Below, piece after piece: positions 12,323 to 34,238 of a stretch of 64,000 nucleotides of DNA. Below the pieces are notes generated by a model. That model worked only from the letters and a program-made list of their open reading frames with translations, made no database searches and was not told where the DNA came from. The position numbers and the translations under genes are program-made. The DNA is from Klebsormidium nitens (lineage: Eukaryota > Streptophyta > Klebsormidiophyceae > Klebsormidiales > Klebsormidiaceae), in contig DF237079.1 in NCBI GenBank assembly GCA_000708835.1, positions 1 through 64,000 of the forward strand. Direction: 5' to 3'. Position 1 is the stretch's first letter. Every line of letters starts with the position of its first letter.

Positions 12323-13699
12323 ATGGGCTTTCTGAGCGGTTCCCTCAGGTCCGGATCCGCGGGACATAACCCGGGCGTCTTGAGGCAGTCCCCTGTTCTG
12401 TTTCTGTCGGTGATCACAACTGCCATTGTGGTCTATTTCAGCATCTGGGATGCCGCGTTCGGCGTTGGAGCCCCAGATCTTGCAAGAACAGTATCCGGGG
12501 GAGTTGGCTCTCAGCCACTTGATGTCGGGGCAACCATGGAGGCCTGGCGGAACGGTTCTCTGAGCGGAAGGCAGTTGCACATCGAGTTGGGGCTCACGGA
12601 TGCTGTCATTCCCGCCATATACAACTGCTTCAATGAGCCGTATCCGCTGCTTGACAGATCTGAAGGGCAGCCCTGTTTCTACTTGAGGACTCCGATCCCG
12701 GTGATAGGGACCAACACGGTGAACAATCCTGCGATGCTCCGCAGGCTTGTTCTTAGTATTGACGTCCCTGTGCAAGTCATAGTCATCGTTGTGAACACCA
12801 TTCCTGGAGAAGACGGCAAGCAGGATGAGCTGGATATGATGGCAATTATAGACGAGCTGCAAGAGCTGATAGGGAGGAGCTTCTTTAAGGTCGTCAGAAG
12901 CGGGTGCAACCGGGGCTGTGCCGGTGGCTGGAACACCATTATCCACTCCACCTTGGATTCGCCTTGGTGGCTTATCGTCAATGATGACGCAGCTTTCGTT
13001 CCCGGCGCGCTGCGTACGCTGTATGACTACGTCAGCAGCAACCCCGACGTGGCTTTTTACAAGCTGACGACATATCAAGTCTTCCTGATCACCAAGCGTG
13101 CGGTGACCGAAGTAGGGGTGTTTGACGAGAACATCTGGCCTGCATACGGGGAAGATTGTGATTACGACCTTCGTCTACAGCTGAGCGGTGTTATGGTCGC
13201 TTCCAGGCCCCCCGAGTTTAGTAACATCCATGGGGACCCAGAGTCGGGCGCTTCGTCCTCCCTCATAAACACAAGGGGAGGAGGGCACTCGGGATACGGG
13301 CAGCGGAGTAAATGCTCTCATTCAAACAACAGGATCTACTACCAGAAGAAGTGGAATCTGTCCGTGCCCGGTTGTGGTAGGCAGCTCGAGGGGATGTTCC
13401 GAACCCCTCACGGTAACCCTTCTCGCAGCCTCGCCAGCTGGACGTTTGACAGAGAACTTCGTGCCCGGTCCCAAACGTGCTGGGCGCCGACCAACAGAAT
13501 AGACAACTGGCTTAGGGAAGATGCTGCAAGTTACTACGCCAAGGTGACCCTCCCAGGGGACCAGCCGGCGTCGAATTGGGAACGAAACCTCATTACCCTC
13601 CAGGCGGAAGAAAGCGAGTCGGAAACTGTTAGCGAGCTGCTGTCCAGTGGAGTGAAAGACGGCACTCGATGTGTCTCTCCGTTCGCAGAGATGATGTAA
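12323..13699 (+). CDS. Type II membrane glycosyltransferase-like protein (GT-A type)
   Basis: Intronless gene of 458 residues. The start is the first ATG; an upstream GTG extension is ignored. Residues about 23-42 are a hydrophobic anchor, so it is probably a Golgi type II protein. A DxD-like element, IVNDDAAF, is at about 219-226. An acidic AYGEDCDYDLRL segment at about 274-285 resembles the catalytic-base and metal region of family 2-like GT-A enzymes. The C-terminal third is Cys-rich. I infer a nucleotide-sugar transferase, but the exact CAZy family and substrate are not recognisable. It is the only single-exon complete gene here. It shares an upstream region with the sulfotransferase, which suggests both may act on secreted polysaccharide. 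Confidence 0.65.
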   Translation: MGFLSGSLRSGSAGHNPGVLRQSPVLFLSVITTAIVVYFSIWDAAFGVGAPDLARTVSGGVGSQPLDVGATMEAWRNGSLSGRQLHIELGLTDAVIPAIYNCFNEPYPLLDRSEGQPCFYLRTPIPVIGTNTVNNPAMLRRLVLSIDVPVQVIVIVVNTIPGEDGKQDELDMMAIIDELQELIGRSFFKVVRSGCNRGCAGGWNTIIHSTLDSPWWLIVNDDAAFVPGALRTLYDYVSSNPDVAFYKLTTYQVFLITKRAVTEVGVFDENIWPAYGEDCDYDLRLQLSGVMVASRPPEFSNIHGDPESGASSSLINTRGGGHSGYGQRSKCSHSNNRIYYQKKWNLSVPGCGRQLEGMFRTPHGNPSRSLASWTFDRELRARSQTCWAPTNRIDNWLREDAASYYAKVTLPGDQPASNWERNLITLQAEESESETVSELLSSGVKDGTRCVSPFAEMM

Positions 13700-14160
13700 T
13701 CAGGGTGATTAGCGGGGTCTGTTCGAGGAGTGTTTTGACTACTGTCCAGACGTCCAAGTCGTTTGCTTAGCAAGTTTGCACGGAAGCATAGCTCTTTCTG
13801 ACAAGAAGCTCTAGGTGCTCTACGTCCAAGCGTACACCATATGGCCGGCTTCGATCGAAGTGAGTTATATATCAGAGAGACATAGGCTGATAAAGGGCGC
13901 TGCCCCTCTAAATTTGTGACACAAATCTCTGGTCTTGTTTCCTTTTTGCAAAATCCGAGGCTTACATTCGGGGCTGAATCCTATACATGAATGTTCGCAT
14001 GCACGTCAGCTGGCAGATATCATGCGCCTTCGGACAGAAACCTCTCAAATACTAGCTCATCATGCATGTTTTCATTTGGTAGTCATGCTCGCCACAAGCC
14101 CGGCCTGCGTAAGATTCTGCGCCCCTGCGCGCTCACACTCAAGTACAAGATACAATGGAA
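13700..14160. other. Intergenic region
   Basis: This is the 3' flank of the glycosyltransferase-like gene. I see no coding signal. Similarity to the region upstream of the intact BTB gene begins at about 14165. Confidence 0.45.
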
Positions 14161-14164
14161 AATT

Positions 14165-15840
14165 TGGATCATTCACGAACGAAGGGCGCAACGCAATCTC
14201 AGAACGAGTCTCCATGACGAGTCTGTACCGAACTTGCTGTTGAAGTTCCTCCCACACGGCCGTGGAATGTTGTACGGCTAAGCTGTCATTGCAATATTGC
14301 AATATGTGCCTGCATCCCGCACGTACTTCTGAGCTTATACCGGCGGTTTGATCGAGGATTCTGTCAGCCGCGCGGCCGCGTCAGGAGTGCGCGTTAGCCA
14401 AGGCGCTACGTGGCGACCTGCTGTGTAACGGGCCCGGGGTTTTGATCTTGTCCGGCGGCCGCGGCTGTGCGCCGCCTCCATCGCCGGATCGACGGCTCCG
14501 AGTCCTGCATGTGAGTCTGCTGTAGCATGTAGTCTACAGCTGTGTAGACATAGAAGGGGCGGCGAAGCGACGAGTCTCAATCAAGTGCGGAAGCTTATGT
14601 AGAAATAGTACTCGCGTGGCTTTGTCTTTAGAAACGCTGTTCACTTCTCTGTAGTTGGTCCCTCATGCTGGGCTTCCTCAGAAGCGCTCTTTCAGGTCGG
14701 AAGCCGTGAGCAGAGATGGGTCAGAAGCGCTCTTTCGACTTTGCCTTTAAGTCCTCCGTCTATAGCGACCGTCTCCTGCACGTGCGCGTTGAAGCCCAAT
14801 CTGCAGATAAGGTTGACGACGAGAAGCCTTATTCAGAAGAAAGACAGCCAGCTGCTGAGCCTGGAGTTGAAGAAGGCGCAAATCCTGGCAGAGAAGGAAG
14901 TAATGAATGTGTTGTTAATCATTTCATTTCAGGCCCAATCCTTACGTCATCACAATGCATACATAGCGTGCAGTCGAGCGTGGTATAAGGCGATCCAAAT
15001 TCATCGGTCGGAATATGAATCCTCGTTTCCAAATGCTTCAAGAATGCCAGCTGACCTCGGGCGATTATGGAGCACGTATGATCGAGTAGCCGCAATTAGT
15101 GACCTGGCCAGGGTTCATGCAAGCCCAACTGGTCAATCGGCCATGGTTATGGAGGAAGTGCGCACCATGACGTCAGGTTCATCAAGATTAAGTTACAATT
15201 ACAAGACATGATTCAGCGCATTAGCATTTCTGCTGGCCGCTGAGACAATCATGAGTAACCCGGCGTCCCATGATGCAAGTGCCTTAAGAATCACGGAGCC
15301 CAGGGAGGCGGGGTGGGGAGAATTGGAATATTCTTGAACGAGCTCAAGGCAGTATTAAACACGAGCTCGGAGCTCGACGACAGGTGTCGGCAAAACGAGC
15401 TCGATTGGAAACACAGTGTCCGTCCGATGGAGCTTGGACGGCTCGATGAGCAGAAATTCGATACCTACCGGTCACGGCCGCCGAACCCAAGTGGTCGGTA
15501 CCGTAACCCAGCGATGTGAACGTCGCGGTCTGTGTCATTAGTAAAGTTTCAGGGGGTTTAGAGTACCCGTCAATACTGCCTCAATACTGCCCCTCCGAGT
15601 CAGGATCCGAGCAATTCGCCCGGAGCTGGCGGAACTTGCTCGATGGACCATCGAGCAGCGATACGAGATCCAATTCTCCCCACCCCCACTCCCAGGCGAT
15701 AACCCCCGGCTTGGTGAGCTTTGGTGGAGTCCTACTCTCAGCAGGGATGTGGTACGAGCAAACAAGATCAATGATTCGTGACTTTCGGAACTCATGGTTG
15801 TTCTCGGCTAGACCAGAGCACGTTCATGTAGAGGGCTGAT
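14165..15840 (+). pseudogene. Decayed partial duplicate of the BTB gene and its flanks
   Basis: Bases 14165-14910 match 15985-16622: upstream region plus exon 1 of the intact BTB gene. Exon 1 of this copy starts at ATG 14716 with MGQKRSFDFAFKSS. The match stops about 10 bases before the exon 1 donor. From about 14963 the sequence instead matches 19088-19610, the region downstream of the intact gene. The copy is therefore a tandem duplicate that has lost everything from the end of exon 1 to beyond the stop codon. It cannot encode the BTB or BACK domains. A 386-bp element has inserted into its downstream part. Confidence 0.8.
15305..15690. mobile_element. 386-bp MITE-like insertion with inverted ends and target duplication
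   Basis: The ends are imperfect inverted repeats of about 22 bp sharing GGTGGGGAGAATTGGA. The element is flanked by direct repeats CCCAGG at 15299-15304 and 15691-15696. The homologous region at about 19483-19490 has a single CCCAGG and no insert, so it preserves the empty site. It has no coding capacity and is a non-autonomous DNA element by structure. Its superfamily is not assigned. Confidence 0.8.
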
Positions 15841-16436
15841 CTAGTGGCTGGATCCTTCGAAGAGTCGTCTTGACTCTACTTCTCGGGCTATTTCGCCGTG
15901 CGTGATTGTCTACCTTTAGCACATCCAGCCGGGGGGACCTTGACCCGATTGGACTAGGGGCGCAACCGTCTCAGAAAACTTCGACCGTTCACGAATCAAG
16001 GCCGCATGGCAGAACGAGTCTCCATGGAGAGTCTGTACCAGAATTGCCATTCACGTTTCTTCCGCGTGGCCTTGGAATGCTGCACGGCTAAGTGGTCATT
16101 GAGATGCATGCCTGCATCAACTTTCTGACTCAGTAAGGTTGTACAGCTACGGCCAGCGGTTCAACTGGGGTCTATGTCAGCCGCGCGGCCGCGTCTGCAG
16201 TGCGCACCAGGCACGCGTTGCCAAGGCGCCACGTGGCGACCTGCTGGTGGTGTAATCCGTGTCCGGGTTTTGAGCCTGTCCAGTGGCCGCGGCCGCGCGC
16301 CGCCTCAGTCTGCAGTGGAATTAAAGTAAAGGCCTTGTTGTTGAAAACGCTGTTCACTTTTGTGTATAATGGTTGGTCCCTTAAGCCGGCCTTCCTCAGA
16401 AGCACGCTTTCAAAGACGTTGGAAGCCGTGAGCAAA

Positions 16437-18763
16437 ATGGGTAAGAAGCGCTCTTTTGACTTTGCCTTCAAGTCCTCTATCTATAGCGACAGACTTCTGC
16501 ACGTGCGCGCCGAAGGAGAACGTCCAGACAAAGTTGACGAAGAGAAGCCTTTATCAGAAGACAGACAGCCAGCTGAGCCTGAAGAGGAAGGCACAAAATC
16601 CGGCGAAGAACGAAGGAATGAATGTGAGGCAGGTGAGGACGTAAACTTCAATAGCGTACAGCCAACCACTTTCCCTATGTGTTTCGTTTTTTGACTACCC
16701 CCTACCTGCTTTGCTCTGACTTTGTTCAGAATGTTTGTTTTGAAGTGCAAGCGAGTTTGGACCTTCCGCTCAGGGTCACGTAGGTGCATCTCGTGTACAG
16801 TCAATCATTTGCCTTGAAAATTATCGTCCAACCTGTTCAATAGCAACAGAATATGGAGCTCATAAGCATATCTCAGCTCCTAGCTCCCCTACAGTTCTGA
16901 AAGCAGGAAAAGACTGTCTTCTAGAAGTCAAGGTCATTCAATTAGATTAGCAGGACTTTTTCGATCGATTCATGCCGTGTTCTGAAGCAGACTTCGAAAG
17001 GAATGCACAAGTCCCGTTCTTCTTTGGCTCTAGGTCCACTCAAAATTCCGGTCAGCAGCGGAATCCTGGCATCAAGCTCTGAATACTTTCGGAAGATGTT
17101 TGAGGCTGGCCTCCGAGAAAGCGGAACAAAAGATCAGCCGATCGACATCTGCCTGCCAATTGAAGGCAAGTAATGACTCGCCGTGCCTTGTTACTGAAGG
17201 ATCCTACTAGGTTGCTTTCAGATTTCAGCAGTGTGCTCAAGTCAGGGCCCGTTCTCTGTGCATTCCCATCAACAACAATCCTCTTGAAAGAAATCGTTCC
17301 AGACTTGTTTGAGAGTCAGTTTCCTGTCCTCATGGCCTCTTATCGAAGAAATCATATTGTCACCAGTAGCCAGCAGACTCTTCTCTCTTGATTCAAGCTG
17401 ATCTACCTCGTTGGGGACTTGCAAGAGCTTCCTTTTATCAATCTTACTGCTTGTCCGTATCCGACGTAGTGTCCGCTTAAAAATGTTTTTGCTTTCACCC
17501 TGTGCCATTCTGTTTTCAGCTTACAAAAGCTGCCATTAGACCGTCAATAAAAGCTGAAAGCAAATGTACCTCCTCAATGAACCTACCAGGAAAGCCTACA
17601 TTCCTCCTGCAGACATCGAAGCCTTCCAGCAGCTCATCCGTTTCTTCTACACGGAAGAACTTCCAGGGAACGATAGTGCCACTCTCATCCGCCTCCTCAA
17701 AGTTGCGGACCGCTTCGAGAGCGCCCTCTGCATGGAAAGCTGCGTCTCTGCTTTGCTCCAAGCGCCTCGATCTCTAGAGACAGCTCTCCTGTACCTCTCC
17801 TTACCAGAAGCAGTCAAGTCTTCCCCAGCAGCAAAGCCCCTGGTGTCCTCCGTCTCGGACTTCGTAGGCTGGAGCTTCGATCAGGTTCTCAGCGCAGACA
17901 ACATTGCAGAAATGCCGTTCAGCATGATCAAACATCTGCTCGAGTCTGCTCCGCTCGGAAGCGGATGCGAAGAGATTCTCTTCAAGTGTTTCTTAGAGTG
18001 GGCCCGTAGTGGGGGTGACGTCAGCAGCGGGAGCAACGTCAGCAAGGACGGGCGAGAGGCCAAGGTCAAGGAGCTAGCGGGGTTCCTGAAGTATCCGTTC
18101 ATGGATCCGAGGTTTCTTGAGACGGAGGTCGCCTCAGCCCCCGAGATGCAAACCCCCGTGTGCCAGTTGCACCTTCAGGAGGCGCGCACGTTTTGGCAAG
18201 GGTCGGAACAGGAGCGCGAGCAGATGCGCGCGCAGAATCCCACCTGCCGTTTACGTCCGAGGGAAGGATGCCCGGAGTCCGCTCGCGTCAGCAAATCTGA
18301 GAAGGGGGAGTGGGTGGTAGACGTCAGGTTCCCTGTTGAAGAGGTGACAGGTTTTAAGGTTGAGCAAGTAGTCGAGAAGAACGTCAAAATACGGCCTGAT
18401 CTGTCTTGCTGCGTTCAATTGATCCGTAAGGCGCCCGACGAGAAGAAGAGAGCGGACGACGGCCGCGTGGGTGTGTTCGTGGGTCTGGTAGGTCCGGCTC
18501 GAAGAGACGGTGCTGCTGTATCTGCAAGATGGAGAGTTGGTTTTCGAAATCAGGAAACGGGACGGTACGAGCGAAAACTCGATGGCGGCAGCTGCTCCGA
18601 TACATTTACGCGCGTCTTCGCTGACGATATCCTTTGTTTGGGGGTGAAGGACATTGGTATCGAGTGGAGGAACTTCTGCCTTAGGGAAGGCCCGTTCCTT
18701 GTTGACGGCAACCTGTACGTCCGGGCTGCCTTTGAAAAGCTAGTAATAGACCGTGCAGGATAA
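16437..18763 (+). CDS. BTB/POZ-BACK protein, POB1/LRB-like, 3 exons
   Basis: Likely substrate adaptor of a CUL3 ubiquitin ligase. Exons 16437-16632, 17034-17165, 17613-18763 give 492 residues. The N-terminus FDFAFKSSIYSDRLLHV matches the start of plant POB1/LRB proteins, followed by an acidic low-complexity stretch inside the BTB domain. Then come ILASSSEYFRKMFEAG (BTB), a BACK region around ADRFESALCMESCVSALL and ALLYLSLPEAV, and the C-terminal beta-rich domain ending near NLYVRAAFEKLVI. POB1 is about 560 residues, so this one is slightly shorter. Intron 2 starts with GC (AG/GCAAGT at 17166) and ends at a strong CTGCAG acceptor. That junction keeps the frame through the BTB domain, whereas the GT alternative does not. 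A truncated duplicate lies directly upstream. Confidence 0.87.
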
Positions 18764-19708
18764 CGCAGTGCAACCAGGTAGGTACCAGCCAAGAGCGCGC
18801 CGCTATAGCTCCAGGAAGCGTCTCTAGGCCTGGGATTGAACGTATTATATTGTTCGCAATTCTAGAACTGAATGATAACACAGAGCTCTGGTTGATGCAT
18901 GATACCCACTGATATGTAGCAAGGAGCGCGTTTCTGGTTCTAATTATGAGGACAGACTCACACAAGGAGATCTTGCTAGTGCCCATGTTTGAAACGATCA
19001 TATATTCGTCATGATCGATCATCATTTTCATCAGGCTCAGGCCCGATCCTTTCGTCATTCGATCATATTCAAGCCTTGAAGCAATGATAGCGAGCAGTCA
19101 TGACCGGTGTACGTATCATGAGCGATCCAATCTGATCGCGACTCATCAAAATGTGAAATTCTCGTTTCCAAATGCTTCATGCAAGAATGCCCTGACTCTG
19201 TGCGGTATTTGAGCACATATGATATCGAGCAGCCTGCAGGTGAATTCATGGGGCCCACGGTTCAAGCCCAATTAATCGGTCAAATCGACGGCCATGATTA
19301 CCAATCGGAAGTATATACGCACCATGTTAGGCACGTATCGAGCTTGTAATTTACAATTATACCAGACATGTCATTCAGTGCAGGCCTAAATGAGCTGACC
19401 GCTGAGTCGGTTATGAGTAACAGTCCCATGTTGCGCGAGTAACCGTCCCATGTTGCAATTAAGCCAAAAATTACGGAGCCCAGGCAATAGCCCCCGCTGG
19501 ATTTAGTTCTACTCAGAGCAGTATCTTGGTACACGAGCAACCAAGGTCAGACAGTGGGGATTTTCGGGGCTCATGATTGTTCCTCAACCAGACCATGGAG
19601 CAAGGCCTAATGACCGCTTCTGATAGAGACAAACAAGAGTCGCTTGCTATTAGAGCAATGTGGCCGATCAAGAATGTTCTGTACAATTCCTCAACTGAAG
19701 CATAGTCT
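18764..19708. other. Convergent intergenic region with the partner of the duplicated flank
   Basis: This contains the 3' flank of the BTB gene and, at about 19088-19610, the segment homologous to 14963-15840. The uninterrupted CCCAGG site is at about 19485. No gene is seen. Confidence 0.6.
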
Positions 19709-31714
<12,006 letters not shown>

Positions 31715-34238
31715 TTCCAAGATCCCTGGATTGCCCAGGAGCTAGTCCGTGCGTTTGCAGCCCCAATTGATCTGCAATAGCGTAGCAAACAATGACATCA
31801 AATGAAGCCTTATCCAGCTCCAACAACTTCTGTACGCCATTATAAACACCAAGTGCTGCAAGCAGCATGTACAGCTCCAGTTTGCTACACCAATTGCTCC
31901 AAGTTGGACATAGCATGTTAGTGAGGCAAGAGAATCCAGAATCAAGGTAGCACGTCATGCTACCAGGTCCTTCAGACTGGAGAATCGAAGGGGTGCAAAC
32001 AAAACTCTGTGATGCTCACGTTGAACTGGTGATTGTAACTGACTGCCAAGAAACCCGTACTGTTCTCTTTGGACACCCTGCATTGGAAAGACCTTGATAT
32101 AAATTGAGCCTTGGTCCAGAAAATGTGAGCCTGAGTTGATCAGGTGTGAAGCCGCTCCTCGAGAGAACAAACCTCTCTCCTTACTGACATTGATTAAAAG
32201 CAGAAAAACACCGAACCACATACCGTTCAAAACACAAACCATATAACTTTCAACAAGAACCTACAGATATAAACAACTGCACTCAAGACGCCTTGAGATA
32301 GCGTCGCCATAGGATCAACAAAGTGCAAAAGAAACAGCACCAAAATTTGACACAAGACACCCAATTCAGGCGGCCAAAGATACACAGACCAGCAAAGCAG
32401 ATTAAATGCAAGAAGCCCAACCAACATACGGTGCAATCAGGATCGTCGAACTCACCATGGGGTATCCATGCCTGGCCATGGCCAGAGGAGCATCCTCCAT
32501 CCGAATGGAGAATTGCTCGGGGCCGAGGGCCGCAAAACTGCTCTGCAGGGCCATCTAACCCCAGCTAACTCTCACCATCCCGCTAACCCTTTCCCAACTT
32601 GCACCTGTAACAGCTCACAGATGAGACTCTGCAAAAAAGGCGTTGGTCTTTCCCCCGGTGCCTGCGACTCTGGTAGAGCCGACCTGCCAAGCCTCCCCGT
32701 TGCAGCAACCTGAGCAAACCCACAGAACGGGGACTCAGGCAAACCCCCAAGCTAGTAATCCTAAGGTTCTCAAACCCCTGTGGAGGCCCCCTGTGCTGGG
32801 CAACCCTCCTCCCTGGGTTCTGCCCTAGGTTGCTGCTCTGAGGACCCAAATGGCAACATGGTCCCATTCTCCAAGCCCCAGTATCTTCTTGGAGTTCAGG
32901 GGCCCTGCAAACTCCAGCCAGGGTTTCACTGGCACTGCTTTGGGTGCATGGAGGAGGACCCATCCTGAGGCCCTCAGTGAGGGGCGAGTACGGTGTTACA
33001 GAGCTGAGCTGGCCTGACTCCGGCCTCGAACAGATGAGGTCCGACCGTCCTGCGGCCATGGCTGCGCGACAAAATCCGCCCGCCATTTGCCAATCAAGGG
33101 CTCCCAAAATTCTGTTGAGTGCAGGGCGACGTCCGGGGCTTCTTTTCCACGCCCACCGCAAATTTGCTGTAGGATTTTGAGCGGACTTGGTATTCCAACC
33201 CCTGTCGACATGTACAGTGGTTTTGGGGTGGTTCCTTCCCTTTGGTTTCGGTTCCTTTTCGACAGCGACCGTCGAGCCCTGCCAGCGGATTCGCCTCGCG
33301 TTGTGAGAGAAGAAGATTCGACGTTCGAACTTCGCCGTACTCGAAGCGCAGCCACGAGGTGCACATGTAATCATGACGTCCCCAAACCTCCGTACGTGCT
33401 TCTGGACGGAGGCGCGCGCGCGGGCCGTCGCCAGCACGCTGCAGCCGCCATCGCCATGATCATGATGATGGCTGGCAGCTACCTAGCATGCAGAGCTGCT
33501 GTCCATTCACAGGGCATATCAGACGTTGGTAGCGCTACCTGCGGAGCGTTTCTGCTGCATACATAGGTATCCGAAATTGGGCGTGATTCTCCTGATTGCA
33601 GAGGTTTTTAGATCAATTTTGCCCACAGCACTGGGCAATTGGCCCGTTGGCTCTCACTGTTCAAGGGCAGAGGTGGTGGCTGAGACGATCTGCTCGTGTA
33701 GAGGTGAGGTTGGTCAGTGCCGACGACAAAGCCTCTTCCTGCCAGCTCAATTGTGATCTGGATTGGGCATCTGTTCCTTGACATAGCTACAGTCTCTATT
33801 CAGCTCAGGTCCTGCTACCAAATTGATCCTAGAAGTGATAATTCCAACAGCGCGAAGTACTTTTGATGGTGCTCATGTGCTCTAACATTGATGCATAGGC
33901 ACTTTGTGTGCAAAGATCTCAGTAATCTACGTTTGTTTTCTCAGCATCTCTGCATCCTGAGACCAGCCAATCAGGGTAGGGAGTTGATGTCTAGTGTGTA
34001 TCTCAAGACTCCTGCCTCCTATAGTCTGCCATATTGCAGAAGTTTTCCTAGATAGCCATTTTACTGGTGGACACTCTGTTAGTGAGATGATGCCTGCCTT
34101 ATCAGCTGAAAGCTCTTAGCGGTGAAAGCAATTCACCACCCTTGGCTCTATGAACAGTTTCTAGAGCACAATGAGTTGCTCTCATCTCTCCAGGAGACAA
34201 ATTGAAGGGACTTTGGGCGCCAACTCTGTCTTCAACAT
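31715..34238. other. Divergent upstream region, INO80 / dehydrogenase 1
   Basis: This holds the INO80 5' leader and the promoter of the first dehydrogenase. On the minus strand 31771-31715 reads as the 5' part of the exon that carries the chosen INO80 start codon, with a good acceptor at 31772. A second exon-like piece is at 32556-32458. A long minus-strand open frame at 32583-33437 has no ATG at its start and no family match; it is probably leader or promoter sequence. Confidence 0.45.
32458..32556 (-). other. Candidate 5' exon or upstream ORF of INO80
   Basis: The minus strand has an ATG at 32556, 33 open codons beginning MALQSSFAALG, and then a consensus GTGAGT donor. It cannot be joined in phase to the INO80 exons I trust. 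Splicing to the next exon-like piece meets a stop after about 9 codons. It is either a leader exon with an upstream ORF or part of an alternative N-terminus. Confidence 0.35.

Noticed and set aside
12266-13078. 270-codon open frame on the minus strand
   Set aside because: Antisense shadow of the glycosyltransferase-like gene. That gene's strand has a membrane anchor and catalytic-type motifs; this one has none.
32583-33437. 284-codon open frame on the minus strand
   Set aside because: It begins with GTG, has no family similarity, and sits in the GC-rich region expected to be the INO80/dehydrogenase leader and promoter. The composition does not look like a folded protein.
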